Assembly: GCA_002928515.1 (NCBI GenBank)
Contig: PERI01000009.1
Span: 1-64,000, forward strand
Direction: 5' to 3'
DNA: 64,000 nt
Source of the DNA: Hyphomicrobium sp.
Lineage (GTDB): Bacteria > Pseudomonadota > Alphaproteobacteria > Rhizobiales > Hyphomicrobiaceae
In this document: piece after piece, positions 8,876-18,790 of the stretch
Numbering within the stretch: position 1 is the first letter of the stretch
How the letters are laid out: each line of letters opens with the position of its first letter
Program-made: the position numbers and the translations under genes
Notes under the pieces: generated by a model
Told to the model about the DNA's origin: nothing
Databases searched by the model: none
What the model saw: only the letters and a program-made list of their open reading frames with translations

Positions 8876-9631
8876 ATGAGCAAGAAGAGTGACGGTAAAG
8901 CTGGCAAGGCGAAGGCGCCTGCTCAGAAAGTCGTTGCCAAAAAGACGGCGTCTGCTGGGCGCAAGCCTATTACTGCGGCCAGCAAGCCAGCTGCTAAAGG
9001 CAAGCCGGTTGCTGCTAGTGCGGCGCGTGCTAAAGGACCTGCCGTTGCAAAGCCTGGAGTGGGTAAGTCGGGCGTTGCGAAGTCTGCATCTGCTAAGTCC
9101 AATACCAAAGTGGTCTCACCTGCGGCCCCGACACGTACCATCGCAGCTGCCAAAACGGCGTCAGCGAAGAAGATAGAGGGACCTGCTAAAAAGATGGCTC
9201 TGCGCGTTAAGATCGCCGACATCGTAATACCGGCTGGCTATCGCCCTTCGGACGATGAACCGTTCATGAGCGATCTGCACCGCGCCTATTTCCGGCGGCG
9301 GTTGATGGAGTGGAAGGATGAGATTTTGCGTCAAACGCGCGAAACGCTCGCTATCCTGCACGAAGATTCCACTCAGCATGCCGACCTGGCTGACCGAGCG
9401 ACGTCCGAGACGGATCGTGCAACCGAGTTGCGCACGCGCGACCGGCAACGCAAACTGATCTCGAAAATCGATGCAGCGTTGAGCCGTATCGAAGATGGCA
9501 GCTACGGGTATTGCGAGGATACGGGCGAGCCGATTGGTTTAAAGCGCTTGGACGCACGTCCGATAGCAACGCTATCTGTCGAGGCGCAAGAGCGTCATGA
9601 GCGGCGCGAAAAAGTTTATCGCGAAGAATAA
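8876..9631 (+). CDS. DksA/TraR-family protein with lysine/alanine-rich N-terminal extension
   Basis: The 251-residue protein has two parts. Residues 1 to about 105 are an extremely Lys/Ala/Pro-rich, probably disordered tail resembling histone H1 or a TolA linker. Residues about 120-251 are a DksA-like coiled coil (RRRLMEWKDEILRQTRETLA) followed by the zinc-finger region YGYCEDTGEPIGLKRLDARP. Only the first cysteine of the classical four-cysteine finger remains, a state known in alphaproteobacterial DksA proteins. DksA binds the RNA polymerase secondary channel and works with ppGpp. The start at 8876 is chosen because GGGAGG lies six bases upstream; the reading frame is open upstream to 8795 without a ribosome-binding site. 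The basic tail might bind nucleic acid (inference). Confidence 0.85.
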   Translation: MSKKSDGKAGKAKAPAQKVVAKKTASAGRKPITAASKPAAKGKPVAASAARAKGPAVAKPGVGKSGVAKSASAKSNTKVVSPAAPTRTIAAAKTASAKKIEGPAKKMALRVKIADIVIPAGYRPSDDEPFMSDLHRAYFRRRLMEWKDEILRQTRETLAILHEDSTQHADLADRATSETDRATELRTRDRQRKLISKIDAALSRIEDGSYGYCEDTGEPIGLKRLDARPIATLSVEAQERHERREKVYREE

Positions 9632-9659
9632 GATTGCCAAATCACTGCCTGCCTTTGAG

Positions 9660-9688
9660 ACAATGGTTAACGCTTCGTTAACCATTGT
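9660..9688. promoter_or_regulatory. perfect 13-bp palindrome containing a CtrA-consensus box
   Basis: ACAATGGTTAACG (9660-9672), a 3-base loop and CGTTAACCATTGT (9676-9688) form a perfect inverted repeat. Inside it, 9667-9682 reads TTAA-N7-TTAAC, the full CtrA-binding consensus of alphaproteobacteria. It lies 29 bases after the dksA-like stop and about 57 before the GTG of the next small gene. No T-run follows, so it is a better operator than terminator. The nearby cckA encodes the kinase that feeds CtrA. Confidence 0.5.
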
Positions 9689-9744
9689 GCTGCAAACTCA
9701 TTCAACATCTGGAGTTTGGGATCAACGAGTGAGGGGTGCCTTCT

Positions 9745-10005
9745 GTGTTTAGTCGAGCTAGCAATGCCCTCTTTCTGATGCCGTTGACTGCTGCGTTGTC
9801 GATCGCATCGACCCCGCTGGGTGCCGATCATGTGAGGATAGGCGTCCAGTTGCGCGCAACTCAACATGTTGACGTGGCTGTTGCTCCGACCTCAGTGAAG
9901 GTTTCATTGAATGTGCCGCGTGCCAATGTTGTGGTCGCTACGCGGCCTTTAGACTTGGATGTTCTCAATTTGACAGACTTCGGCGACGTCGATCGCGTGA
10001 AGTAA
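9745..10005 (+). CDS. small secreted protein, unknown
   Basis: An 86-residue ORF begins with GTG at 9745, with GAGGGG about eight bases upstream; an overlapping GTG at 9736 is an alternative. The first 26 or so residues (SNALFLMPLTAALSIAS) look like a signal peptide. The remainder is valine-rich with alternating polar residues, suggesting beta strands. No family is recognised. Its promoter region would contain the CtrA-type palindrome at 9660-9688. It converges on the FliO-like gene. Confidence 0.5.
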   Translation: MFSRASNALFLMPLTAALSIASTPLGADHVRIGVQLRATQHVDVAVAPTSVKVSLNVPRANVVVATRPLDLDVLNLTDFGDVDRVK

Positions 10006-10012
10006 CTGTTGC

Positions 10013-10519
10013 CTAAGCGCGCTCAGCGCGCAGTTCTCCAGGTCCTTCTAAATTTTCTGTCGTGCTTTCACCGGTGATGGTGGGCTGTCGCGCTGATAGT
10101 GGCGGCGGCGTTCGCGCAAATGGATCGTCTTGGGTCGCAGCGCCGGTGCCGACTTTATTACCGGTCTGACCAAAACTGCGCGCTGCGCGTGAAAATACCG
10201 TGCTGCTATTTTGCGATACTTGCGGGGACGTGTGTTCGACGTTTGCGGCTGGTATGGCCGCAATACCGGTTTCGATCACGACATCGACCGGGCCACCAAT
10301 CATAATGAGATGTTCGACGTCGTCGCGACGGATCAATGCCAGTTTGCGTCGGCCATCCATGTTTGCATACTCGATGACTTCTATCCGTGGTTCTATTTTC
10401 GAACGAAAGAAGCCGCCATTGCTCGTGCCACTCATTGCGCCGCGCGCGAACTGAACCCCGACAGCGCCTAAGCCGATGACGGTGGCGATAATAGCTAGCC
10501 AGGAAATGATGTCCCACAT
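10013..10519 (-). CDS. FliO/MopB-like small membrane protein
   Basis: 168 residues with one N-terminal membrane helix (WDIISWLAIIATVIGLGA), then a short globular domain with RKLALIRRDDVEHLIMIGG (about residues 57-75) and GPVDVVIETGI. That block is typical of the FliO/MopB-like proteins found beside cckA in Hyphomicrobiales. A disordered Pro/Thr-rich tail follows. True FliO helps assemble the flagellar export gate, but no flagellar gene is nearby, so a flagellar role is not shown. It is divergent from cckA, sharing an upstream region of about 170 bases. Confidence 0.7.
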   Translation of the reverse strand: MWDIISWLAIIATVIGLGAVGVQFARGAMSGTSNGGFFRSKIEPRIEVIEYANMDGRRKLALIRRDDVEHLIMIGGPVDVVIETGIAAIPAANVEHTSPQVSQNSSTVFSRAARSFGQTGNKVGTGAATQDDPFARTPPPLSARQPTITGESTTENLEGPGELRAERA

Positions 10520-10688
10520 CGTTGTTCTCGCCCCCTAGACATCCGAAAATGCCAAATCGGACAACTTTCAAGACTTCATAAACTGGAATTGACGGCATTT
10601 TAACCCTGATGACCGAAGAGTTAGGGGTAAGCAAACCGCCGCGCCAATGCGGCACATCCGTCCGTTCGTTGTGTACGAGTCATCCCAC

Positions 10689-13292
10689 ATGCCCCCCATC
10701 GACGCCCCGACCCTTGAGAATCAGTTAGTTTCACGTCCCATGAGGGATCGCGAGGCGTTGAAAATCGAAACGGCCTCTCTCGATCCGCGAATGGGTGCGG
10801 ACGGGTTTGGCGGATTTCTGTCCACTATATTCGTCGTCGGTGCCGCTGGCGCTGTCGTATTCGCGCTGCTGGCAAGCGGCTCGGGCGAACCCTTGTTGCT
10901 CACTGTCCTTGCTGTGCTGGCGATGCTGGGTGCATTTTTTCTCTTTGGTGTTGCGGCCGGTCATGTGCGCATTGGCGCGCGGACGCCGCAAGGCGACTTG
11001 TTGAAGGCTGCCGCCGACGCGCTCGACGATCCGGTCGTGATTGCGCGACGCGACGGTGCGGTTCTGTATTGGAACAGCGCCATAGAGACAATGTTCGGTC
11101 GCAATGAAGCCGGTCCTTTTGCATCGCTCGAAGGCGCATTCGGCGGCGATCCTGAGGCCGCGCAGTCATTGTATCGGTTAACGCGCGCGGCAGAACGCGG
11201 CGAAGCGCGGAGCGAAGACATACGACTGAAGGCGATTGGCACAATGCCTCGCCCGTCTTGGGTGCGGATTGCGGTGCGCCCATTCCATGAGGTGCAAGCC
11301 GATGTCAGCAGCAATCGCGAAGGGGCGCCGCTGACCTATTGGCAGATCACCGACATCTCCTCGGATAAGGCTGGGGAGGCGCAAAAGATTTCCGGTCTTG
11401 AAGCAGCCCTTGCTGCGTTCGATACGATGCCTGCTGGATTTATCTCGGTTGCTGCCGATGGGTTCATCACGCACATCAATGCATCTTTTGAAGATTGGTT
11501 AGGTTATGCGCCCGGCGCATTGCGCGCGAAGTCTGCAAAGTTACAAGACCTTGCGGGCGACGAAGGTTCACGCCAGCTCGCTCTTCTGGCAGCGGATCCC
11601 AATAGCGAGCATCGCGCGCTGGATCTGGATCTGACACGCAAAGACGGGCGCATCGTACCGCTGACTTTGTTCGTTGAGCCGGCAGGGACTGGCTTCACCC
11701 TGACAGCGATCAATCGCTTAGCTCCAGGTCTCACGGTATCGAACCGGCATCAAGACGGACGCATCGCGCCATTCTTTCAATCGGCGCCGTTCGGGATCGC
11801 GACACTCGACGCCGAAGGGCGGATTTCATCATGCAATACGGCGTTCATGCGCATGGTTCTCGACGGGCGTCCTGCCAACGATAGTTTTGCGCTCGATGCT
11901 TTGTGCCGTACGGCCGAACCCGATGAGCGTGCGCGTGTCGAAGCGGGCATTGCCGACGTGCTGATCGGCCGTGGCCATGTGCAAGCGTTGGAAATCACAG
12001 CGGGCGATCAAAAACAATTTTCGCGGCGCGTGTATTTGACGCCGCTCGCAGCGGTTGCCGGGCAGGAAGCTGCCGCTCTTTACGTCATCGATGCGACGGA
12101 GCAGAAGGCGCTCGAAGCGCGTTTTGCCCAGGCGCAAAAGATGGAAGCGGTTGGCAAACTCGCTGGCGGTATCGCGCACGACTTTAACAACGTGCTGACA
12201 GCGATTATTGGTTTTTCCGATTTGCTGCTGCAAACGCATCGCCCTAGTGACCCGGCATACAAAGACATTAAAAATATTCAGTCGGCGGCCAATCGTGCCG
12301 CAGGCCTTGTCGCCAATTTGCTCGGCTTTTCGCGCAAGCAAACGCAGCAAGTGTCGGTTCTGAACTTGAACGAACTGACGGCGGAAATGTCGCCGATCTT
12401 GAAAACGTCGGTCGGCGAAAAGATCGATCTGAAAATTAGCTCTGAGCGTGATCTTTGGTATGTCAAAGCCGACCGCACGCAGATTTTCAACGTCATCCTC
12501 AATCTCGCGGGCAATGCGCGCGATGCTATGGGCAGCGGCGGCAAACTCAAAATTCGCACGCGCAATGTTACAGAGCGCGAAAGCTTGAAGATGACCAATG
12601 TGGTTGGCTTTACGCCCGGCGAATACGTGCTGATCGAAGTGGCCGACACCGGTACCGGCATGAGCGCCGAGGTGATGGAGAAAATTTTCGAACCGTTCTT
12701 TACGACTAAAGGCATCGGCAAGGGTACCGGACTTGGTCTTGCGTCTGTCTATGGCGTGGTCAAACAATCGGGCGGCTATATCTTGCCGGAAAGCGAAGTC
12801 GGCAAAGGCACGACGTTCAAAGTGTTCCTGCCGCGCTATCATTTGGATGCCGATGAAGATGTCGATCCTCCGCATCTGATCAAAGCGCTGGCGCCGAAGA
12901 AGGAAGCGAAAGCCGCCGATCTCACAGGCACGGGTCGTGTGCTGCTCGTTGAAGACGAAGTGGAAGTGCGCCAGTTCGCCGTGCGCGCGTTGAAGCGTCA
13001 GGGTTATCAGGTGTTGGAAGCAGCAGACGGCGTCGAAGCATTGGAGTTGATGCGCGCTAATCCGGGTGCCGTCGATATCGTCGTCTCCGACGTCGTGATG
13101 CCGGAAATGGACGGCCCTGCGCTGTTCAAGGAACTGCGCAAGGACAATCCGGCGATCAAGGTGATCTTCGTGTCTGGCTATCCCAACGAAGCGTTCCGTG
13201 AAACGCTCGGTACGGAAGACTTTGCGTTCCTGCCAAAGCCATTCTCGCTGCCACAGCTGGCTGCGAAGGTGAAGGAAGAGCTGGCGAAGTAG
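10689..13292 (+). CDS. cckA: cell-cycle hybrid histidine kinase CckA
   Basis: Membrane-bound hybrid kinase that, through ChpT, phosphorylates CtrA and CpdR to control the alphaproteobacterial cell cycle. It is 867 residues from the ATG at 10689. There are two N-terminal membrane helices (about 35-80), then PAS domains (about 95-220, 240-340 and 360-450). The HisKA box is [20 protein letters not shown] with the phospho-accepting His near residue 497. The ATPase domain has [10 protein letters not shown] (N box), VADTGTGM and [13 protein letters not shown]-terminal receiver carries its Asp in [12 protein letters not shown] near residue 800. The architecture is complete. No clear ribosome-binding site marks the start; a long minus-strand ORF across the gene is a shadow. 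Confidence 0.93.
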   Translation: MPPIDAPTLENQLVSRPMRDREALKIETASLDPRMGADGFGGFLSTIFVVGAAGAVVFALLASGSGEPLLLTVLAVLAMLGAFFLFGVAAGHVRIGARTPQGDLLKAAADALDDPVVIARRDGAVLYWNSAIETMFGRNEAGPFASLEGAFGGDPEAAQSLYRLTRAAERGEARSEDIRLKAIGTMPRPSWVRIAVRPFHEVQADVSSNREGAPLTYWQITDISSDKAGEAQKISGLEAALAAFDTMPAGFISVAADGFITHINASFEDWLGYAPGALRAKSAKLQDLAGDEGSRQLALLAADPNSEHRALDLDLTRKDGRIVPLTLFVEPAGTGFTLTAINRLAPGLTVSNRHQDGRIAPFFQSAPFGIATLDAEGRISSCNTAFMRMVLDGRPANDSFALDALCRTAEPDERARVEAGIADVLIGRGHVQALEITAGDQKQFSRRVYLTPLAAVAGQEAAALYVIDATEQKALEARFAQAQKMEAVGKLAGGIAHDFNNVLTAIIGFSDLLLQTHRPSDPAYKDIKNIQSAANRAAGLVANLLGFSRKQTQQVSVLNLNELTAEMSPILKTSVGEKIDLKISSERDLWYVKADRTQIFNVILNLAGNARDAMGSGGKLKIRTRNVTERESLKMTNVVGFTPGEYVLIEVADTGTGMSAEVMEKIFEPFFTTKGIGKGTGLGLASVYGVVKQSGGYILPESEVGKGTTFKVFLPRYHLDADEDVDPPHLIKALAPKKEAKAADLTGTGRVLLVEDEVEVRQFAVRALKRQGYQVLEAADGVEALELMRANPGAVDIVVSDVVMPEMDGPALFKELRKDNPAIKVIFVSGYPNEAFRETLGTEDFAFLPKPFSLPQLAAKVKEELAK

Positions 13293-13335
13293 GTCTGCTT
13301 CGACCACGCGCGCCACTGCGTAGTTTCAAATTCAT

Positions 13336-13366
13336 AACGCCGGGCGAAATATCGCTCGGCGTTTTT
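13336..13366 (+). terminator. rho-independent terminator of cckA
   Basis: The stem AACGCCGGGCG / CGCTCGGCGTT has one G-U pair and a 6-base loop, followed by TTTTT. It lies about 45 bases after the cckA stop. Confidence 0.8.
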
Positions 13367-13402
13367 GATTTGCTGTGGGCATGTTAGCGGCGTGGGTTGC
13401 TG

Positions 13403-13445
13403 ATGAGAACAAAACATGATTGACGAATGAGAACAAATCATGTAC
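13403..13445 (+). promoter_or_regulatory. duplicated GAAC element before recA, possible LexA site
   Basis: ATGAGAACAAA-CATG occurs twice, at 13403-13418 and 13427-13442, 24 bases apart and with one mismatch. The second copy continues as GAAC-N7-GTAC (13431-13445), one base from the GAAC-N7-GAAC-type direct repeat used by alphaproteobacterial LexA. It sits 56 bases before the recA start, where an SOS operator is expected. The match is imperfect, so this is tentative. Confidence 0.4.
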
Positions 13446-13500
13446 TCCCTTGGTTAATTGCTGAAACGCATCAACTGCCATAGGGAAGAGGACGACGCAC

Positions 13501-14637
13501 ATGGACCGGTCTGATTTGACAGTGCTCGAAGGGGGTAAAATGGACAAGAAGCAGGCGTTGGAGCAGGCACTCGCGCAGATCGACAAGAACTTCGGCAAGG
13601 GGTCGATTATGCGGCTCGGCGCCAATGATAAGGCGATCGACGTCGAGGCCATTTCCACAGGCTCGCTCGGTCTTGATATCGCGCTGGGTATTGGCGGTCT
13701 GCCCAAGGGGCGTGTCGTTGAAATTTATGGTCCTGAATCGTCGGGCAAAACCACGCTTACCTTGCAGGTGATTGCGGAAGCGCAAAAGAAGGGTGGCACG
13801 TGCGCGTTCATTGACGCCGAGCACGCCCTCGATCCAGCCTATGCTCGTAAGCTCGGCGTGAAGGTCGAAGATCTTTTGATCTCGCAGCCCGATACCGGCG
13901 AGCAGGCGCTTGAGATTGCCGATACGCTGGTGCGGTCCGGTGCGGTCGATGTGCTGGTCGTCGATTCCGTTGCGGCTTTAACTCCGAAGGCCGAACTCGA
14001 AGGAGAGATGGGCGACAGTCTGCCAGGCTTGCAGGCCCGCTTGATGAGCCAGGCGTTGCGCAAGTTGACGGCGTCGATTTCGAAATCCGGCACGATGGTT
14101 ATTTTTATCAACCAGATCCGCATGAAAATCGGTGTGATGTTCGGCAATCCCGAGACCACCACTGGTGGCAATGCTTTGAAGTTTTATGCGTCCGTTCGTC
14201 TCGATATCCGACGCATCGGTCAGATCAAAGCGCAGGAAGATGTGGTCGGCAACCAGACTCGCGTCAAAGTCGTCAAAAACAAAGTTGCCCCGCCGTTCAA
14301 GCAGGTCGAGTTCGACATCATGTATGGAGAAGGTATTTCCAAGACCGGTGAACTCGTCGATCTCGGCGTGAAAGCGGGCATCGTGGAGAAATCCGGGGCG
14401 TGGATTTCCTATAACGGACAGCGCATCGGCCAGGGCCGCGAGAACGCAAAGACATTTTTGAAGGATAACCCTGTGATTGCCGCCGAACTCGAACGCGCGA
14501 TCAGGGCCAACGCGGGTCTCATTGTCGAGAAGCTTCTGGTCAATCCTGAAGCAGGTGAAGACGATGGCGAAGAGCCGGACGCCGATGGTGTTTTGCCGGA
14601 CGATGACGTGATCGCGAAGAAGAAAGCGAAGCGGTAA
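13501..14637 (+). CDS. recA: recombinase RecA
   Basis: DNA strand-exchange ATPase for homologous recombination and SOS induction. The 378 residues include Walker [10 protein letters not shown] (about 77-85), the Walker B region [12 protein letters not shown], loop regions with the signature [20 protein letters not shown], and an acidic C-terminal tail. The length fits an alphaproteobacterial RecA with a short N-terminal extension. An internal Met at 13540 begins [11 protein letters not shown] and is an alternative start; GAAGAGGA upstream favours 13501. A duplicated GAAC element precedes the gene. Confidence 0.97.
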   Translation: MDRSDLTVLEGGKMDKKQALEQALAQIDKNFGKGSIMRLGANDKAIDVEAISTGSLGLDIALGIGGLPKGRVVEIYGPESSGKTTLTLQVIAEAQKKGGTCAFIDAEHALDPAYARKLGVKVEDLLISQPDTGEQALEIADTLVRSGAVDVLVVDSVAALTPKAELEGEMGDSLPGLQARLMSQALRKLTASISKSGTMVIFINQIRMKIGVMFGNPETTTGGNALKFYASVRLDIRRIGQIKAQEDVVGNQTRVKVVKNKVAPPFKQVEFDIMYGEGISKTGELVDLGVKAGIVEKSGAWISYNGQRIGQGRENAKTFLKDNPVIAAELERAIRANAGLIVEKLLVNPEAGEDDGEEPDADGVLPDDDVIAKKKAKR

Positions 14638-14730
14638 GGCTGGACGCGCGCATAGGCGTCTTGATGGGCGTTTGGCTTGGCGCGCGCCGTCTCGTGCGCT
14701 CGCGGTAAGTGAGTAAAGATTGAAATAATA

Positions 14731-14762
14731 GGGGCGTAGATGCTTTGAACATCTGCGCTCCG
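14731..14762 (+). terminator. hairpin downstream of recA, weak terminator candidate
   Basis: GGGGCGTAGATG pairs with CATCTGCGCTCC with two imperfect positions, and the tail CGCTTTCATTTTC has only broken T-runs. It may end recA transcription or be part of the alaS leader. Confidence 0.4.
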
Positions 14763-14924
14763 CTTTCATTTTCAGCTCACACCTGTGTTGGTGGCTAGGT
14801 TGAGTTGAAATTAATACGGTGATGTGCGGCGACCTGGCCGCTGGGCCGTTCCTGGACAAGTCCCTAGTGCCGCCGCTACAACGGCGAGCCCGAATACTCA
14901 GTGTCCTTTGAAAGCACGTTGCAC

Positions 14925-17609
14925 ATGGCTGGCGTCAGCGAAATCCGTTCTTCGTTTCTGGATTATTTCAAGAAAAACGGCCACGAGGTTGTCACCTCGT
15001 CGCCGCTCGTGCCGCGCAACGATCCAACGTTGATGTTCACCAATGCGGGCATGGTGCAGTTCAAGAACGTGTTCACCGGTCAGGAAACACGTAGCATAAC
15101 GCGCGCGGCGTCGTCGCAGAAATGTGTGCGAGCGGGTGGCAAGCACAACGACCTCGACAATGTTGGCTACACGGCGCGGCATCACACGTTTTTCGAGATG
15201 CTCGGTAATTTTTCGTTCGGCGATTATTTCAAAGAGCGCGCTATTGAACTCGCCTGGAATTTACTGACCAAGGATTTTGCGCTCGATAAGAAGCGTTTGC
15301 TCGTCACGGTCTATCATGATGACGACGAAGCTTTTGCGATATGGAAAAAGCTCACCGGCTTTCGTGACGAGCGCATCATTCGCATTCCGACGTCGGATAA
15401 TTTCTGGCAGATGGGCGACACCGGCCCGTGTGGCCCCTGCTCGGAAATTTTCTTCGATCACGGCGATAAAATTGCAGGCGGGCCGCCTGGCTCAGCCGAT
15501 GCCGATGGTGATCGCTTTATCGAGATTTGGAATCTCGTGTTTATGCAATACGAGCAGCGCGCTCCGGGTGATCGCGTGCCTTTGCCAAAGCCGTCGATCG
15601 ATACCGGCATGGGCTTGGAGCGGATCGCGGCCGTTCTGCAAGGTAAGCACGACAACTACGAGATTGATCTGTTCCAGGCTTTGATTCAAGCTTCGGTTAC
15701 GGCGACGGGCGTCGCGCCGAAAGGCGAAGCTTATTCTAGCCACAAGGTGATAGCCGATCATTTGCGGGCTTCGAGTTTCTTGATTGCCGATGGTGTGCTG
15801 CCGTCCAATGAGGGTCGCGGCTACGTGTTGCGCCGGATCATGCGGCGCGCGATGCGTCATGCGCATCTGCTGGGTTCGACTGAGCCATTGATGCATCGGC
15901 TCGTGCCGGCACTCACACGTCAGATGGGCGATGCCTATCCTGAGCTTGTGCGTGGCGAAGCGATGATTTCCGAAACGCTGAAACTTGAAGAAACGAAATT
16001 CAAGCGCACGCTCGACAACGGTCTCAAACTTCTCAGTGAAAGTTCGGGCAACTTGAAAAAGGGCGCGGTGTTTCCCGGCGATGTCGCGTTCAAGCTTTAC
16101 GATACGTATGGTTTTCCGCTCGATCTGACGGAAGATGCTCTGCGTCCGCGCGGCATTTCTGTCGATACCGACGCCTTCCAAGTGGCGATGAAAAAGCAGA
16201 AGGAAGCGGCGCGCGCTGCGTGGAAGGGTTCGGGCGAAGCGGCAACAGAGACTGTGTGGTTCGACATCCGCGAGAAAACGGGCGCTAGCGAATTTCTCGG
16301 TTACGACACGGAAGTGGCCGAAGGCGTCGTCGCGGCACTTGTTTCCGGTGGCAAAGAAGTGTCGTGGCTCAAAGCCGGAGATAGCGGTGCGCTGATTTTC
16401 AACCAAACACCATTCTACGGCGAAAGCGGCGGACAGGTCGGCGACACGGGTCTTGTCAAAGGTGCAAGCGGCGCTGTGTTTCGCGTGACCGAGACGCAAA
16501 AGAAGCTCGGTGATTTAATCGTTCACATCGGCACGGTGGAAAACGGACATTTCAAAGCGGGCGATGCCGTCGAACTGATCGTCGATCACGCGCGCCGCTC
16601 GGCCACGCGGGCTAACCACTCGGCGACGCATCTTTTGCACGAAGCGTTGCGTCAAGTGCTTGGAACGCATGTGGCGCAGAAAGGCTCGCTCGTTTCGCCC
16701 GATCGCTTGCGGTTCGATTTCTCGCACACGAAGCCGATGAACGCCGACGAAGTGCGCGCGGTCGAAGAGATGGCCAACGCGGTGCTGATCGAGAATACAC
16801 CTGTCGTCACGCGGTTGATGGCGCTCGATGAAGCGCGCGAGTCAGGTGCTATGGCGCTGTTCGGTGAAAAATACGGCGATGAAGTGCGCGTCGTCTCGAT
16901 GGGACGTGGTACGGATTCGGCGCGACCCAATAAAGCGTGGTCGGTCGAATTGTGCGGCGGCACGCATGTGCAGCGCACCGGCGATATCGGATTGATTAAA
17001 GTTGTCAGCGAAGGCGCGAGTGCGGCTGGCGTGCGCCGTCTCGAAGCGCTGACGGGTGAGGGCGCGCGGGCGTATTTCACAGAGCAAGAGCAGCGTGTGA
17101 AGGATGCTGCCAATGTTTTGCGCACGCGACCGGAAGATTTGGTTGAGCGCTTGAAGGCGCTGGTCGAAGAACGCAAGACGCTGGAGAAACAATTGGCCGA
17201 CGCAAAGCGTCAGATCGCGCTCGGCGGCGGCGGACACGCGACATCAGGCGGCGCTGACACGAGTGCCAACGCCATCAAAACTATTGGGGCTGTCAAATTG
17301 CTCGCGCGAACTGTTCAGGGCCTCAATCCTAAAGACCTGCGCGGCTTGATCGACGATGGCAAAAAGCAAGTTGGATCGGGCATTGTCGCCGTCGTCGGCG
17401 TGACGGAAGACGGTAAGGCTGGCCTTGCCGTTGGCGTCACCGAGGATCTGGTCAAAACTTGGAGCGCGGTCGATCTCGTGAAGGTCGGCGCAGAGGCATT
17501 GGGTGGTAAAGGCGGCGGCGGTCGTCCTGACATGGCGCAGGCTGGCGGACCCGATGGATCGAAGGCCGGTGACGCGCTTTCGGCTATTGAAGCAGCGTTG
17601 GCCGGTTAA
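14925..17609 (+). CDS. alaS: alanyl-tRNA synthetase
   Basis: Charges tRNA-Ala. It is 894 residues from the ATG at 14925 ([15 protein letters not shown], the usual alphaproteobacterial start); an in-frame GTG at 14901 would add eight residues. The class II catalytic core includes [18 protein letters not shown] near residue 35. The editing domain has its zinc ligands HSATH (about 565-569) and CGGTHV (about 676-681). A coiled coil ([20 protein letters not shown]) and the C-Ala domain with [13 protein letters not shown] complete the full-length enzyme. A 335-codon antisense ORF over it is a shadow. Confidence 0.97.
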   Translation: MAGVSEIRSSFLDYFKKNGHEVVTSSPLVPRNDPTLMFTNAGMVQFKNVFTGQETRSITRAASSQKCVRAGGKHNDLDNVGYTARHHTFFEMLGNFSFGDYFKERAIELAWNLLTKDFALDKKRLLVTVYHDDDEAFAIWKKLTGFRDERIIRIPTSDNFWQMGDTGPCGPCSEIFFDHGDKIAGGPPGSADADGDRFIEIWNLVFMQYEQRAPGDRVPLPKPSIDTGMGLERIAAVLQGKHDNYEIDLFQALIQASVTATGVAPKGEAYSSHKVIADHLRASSFLIADGVLPSNEGRGYVLRRIMRRAMRHAHLLGSTEPLMHRLVPALTRQMGDAYPELVRGEAMISETLKLEETKFKRTLDNGLKLLSESSGNLKKGAVFPGDVAFKLYDTYGFPLDLTEDALRPRGISVDTDAFQVAMKKQKEAARAAWKGSGEAATETVWFDIREKTGASEFLGYDTEVAEGVVAALVSGGKEVSWLKAGDSGALIFNQTPFYGESGGQVGDTGLVKGASGAVFRVTETQKKLGDLIVHIGTVENGHFKAGDAVELIVDHARRSATRANHSATHLLHEALRQVLGTHVAQKGSLVSPDRLRFDFSHTKPMNADEVRAVEEMANAVLIENTPVVTRLMALDEARESGAMALFGEKYGDEVRVVSMGRGTDSARPNKAWSVELCGGTHVQRTGDIGLIKVVSEGASAAGVRRLEALTGEGARAYFTEQEQRVKDAANVLRTRPEDLVERLKALVEERKTLEKQLADAKRQIALGGGGHATSGGADTSANAIKTIGAVKLLARTVQGLNPKDLRGLIDDGKKQVGSGIVAVVGVTEDGKAGLAVGVTEDLVKTWSAVDLVKVGAEALGGKGGGGRPDMAQAGGPDGSKAGDALSAIEAALAG

Positions 17610-17720
17610 CATTCTGCCCGCGTCTTGGGCATTCGTCGTCAAGATTTCTAATTTTTCATGAGACGAGCGCGGACTTTTCGCTATAAGCGGGAAAAAGTCT
17701 TTCCAGGAGGTTTTCTGCCC

Positions 17721-18203
17721 ATGTCGCCCGCTTCTCGCTTATTGGCCGTCGCTGTGATGGCCGTGTTGCCCTTCACGCACATCGCGCTTGCTGCCGACGA
17801 CATCGTCAAGCCCGCGCCGACGCCGATGCCTTCGGCGGGTCCGACGATTGCTGCGGCTACGGAATTTTGTGGCGATGCGCCCGGCAAAGCCGAGGAATTG
17901 ATCAAGCGCTATTCGACCGATTCCAAGCTTAAGCAGGTTTTTAAGAGCGTCGACTACGTGGCCTATGGCGATGACGAAAAGAATGCGACCGTAATGTATT
18001 CGTTTACAGCGAGTGGTCACCCTGCCTATCCGGCTGCGGTGTGTCGCCGTGTCGTGAAAGAAGGCGATAACCTCGTCATCAAAATGATGGTGGTTTGCGA
18101 TGGCGCTGAAGAGCCATGCGCTAAGCTGCGCAACGACTTTAACGTCATGAACGCAAAGATGCAGGTCGAGGTCAATCAGAAGATCGCGGCTGATAAGAAA
18201 TAA
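17721..18203 (+). CDS. secreted protein, unknown function
   Basis: 160 residues from the ATG at 17721, chosen because AGGAGG lies ten bases upstream; longer in-frame starts (17658) lack this. A signal peptide (RLLAVAVMAVLPFTHIALA) ends near residue 25. The mature part has four cysteines (FCGDAP, AVCRRV, VVCDGAEEPC) and a conserved-looking YVAYGDDEKNATVMYSF. I do not recognise the family. It is probably periplasmic with disulfides. A terminator follows directly. Confidence 0.7.
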   Translation: MSPASRLLAVAVMAVLPFTHIALAADDIVKPAPTPMPSAGPTIAAATEFCGDAPGKAEELIKRYSTDSKLKQVFKSVDYVAYGDDEKNATVMYSFTASGHPAYPAAVCRRVVKEGDNLVIKMMVVCDGAEEPCAKLRNDFNVMNAKMQVEVNQKIAADKK

Positions 18204-18205
18204 TC

Positions 18206-18251
18206 GCGACGCGATATCCAGCGCTGCTTACAAGAGGTCGCGTCGCATTTT
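18206..18251 (+). terminator. terminator after the secreted-protein gene
   Basis: GCGACGCGA (18206-18214) pairs perfectly with TCGCGTCGC (18238-18246) and is followed by ATTTT. It sits between two convergent genes and may serve both strands. Confidence 0.6.
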
Positions 18252-18268
18252 CGTGCGGCGCGATTTTC

Positions 18269-18790
18269 TTATCGCAACAGGCGATCACCGTAGAACAGGG
18301 CGATGGCGACTGAGATTATCGACATGACAAAGCCAGCGACGGATAAGCCAAAGCTCCACCAAAACGTGCCAAGGCGCAGCTTCATGTATTCGGCGCGTAA
18401 GCTTTCCATCTCTGGATTGCGCTGACGTCCACCGCCGCCACTGCTGGGTGGCTCTTCTTTCAGATATGCCAGATAGCCGCCGTGAAGGGCCCAATATCGG
18501 CCTGCATTGGTGATATCCAGGTCGGTGCGCGTGTCGTCGGTGAAGCGCGCAAGTTTTGATTTTACGAGAAGGTCGGCTGCTGTTTTGCGCGACGACAGTA
18601 AGGCATCGCGATCATCGCTCGTCTGTGTTTCTGGATCGGGCCAATCGAATACAGATTGTGGAGCGTGATCGCGCAAGGCAATCAACAGGCGATCCGCTAC
18701 GCGTTCGGGAGCGACGGGATTGGCAATAAGCGGCGTTAGGGCCGCTTCCTCCGTGTCTTCGTTCTCCATATCGCGCACAGTATCGACCAT
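18269..18790 (-). CDS. C-terminally membrane-anchored protein, unknown
   Basis: 173 residues: a soluble, charged N-terminal part (a helical region around VADRLLIALRDHAPQSVFDW and TAADLLVKSKLARF), a Gly/Ser linker near 115-122, and one membrane helix at the C-terminus (WWSFGLSVAGFVMSIISVAI). Its ATG overlaps the icd stop as TGATG, so it is likely translated from the icd message; a GTG one codon earlier is also possible. The family is not recognised. Confidence 0.6.
   Translation of the reverse strand: MVDTVRDMENEDTEEAALTPLIANPVAPERVADRLLIALRDHAPQSVFDWPDPETQTSDDRDALLSSRKTAADLLVKSKLARFTDDTRTDLDITNAGRYWALHGGYLAYLKEEPPSSGGGGRQRNPEMESLRAEYMKLRLGTFWWSFGLSVAGFVMSIISVAIALFYGDRLLR

Noticed and set aside
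11829-13316. 495-codon ORF antisense to cckA
   Set aside because: It mirrors a clear CckA reading frame, has Arg/His/Phe-heavy composition and no ribosome-binding site; it is a codon-bias shadow.
15492-16499. 335-codon ORF antisense to alaS
   Set aside because: It lies entirely inside alaS, with composition typical of antisense frames.
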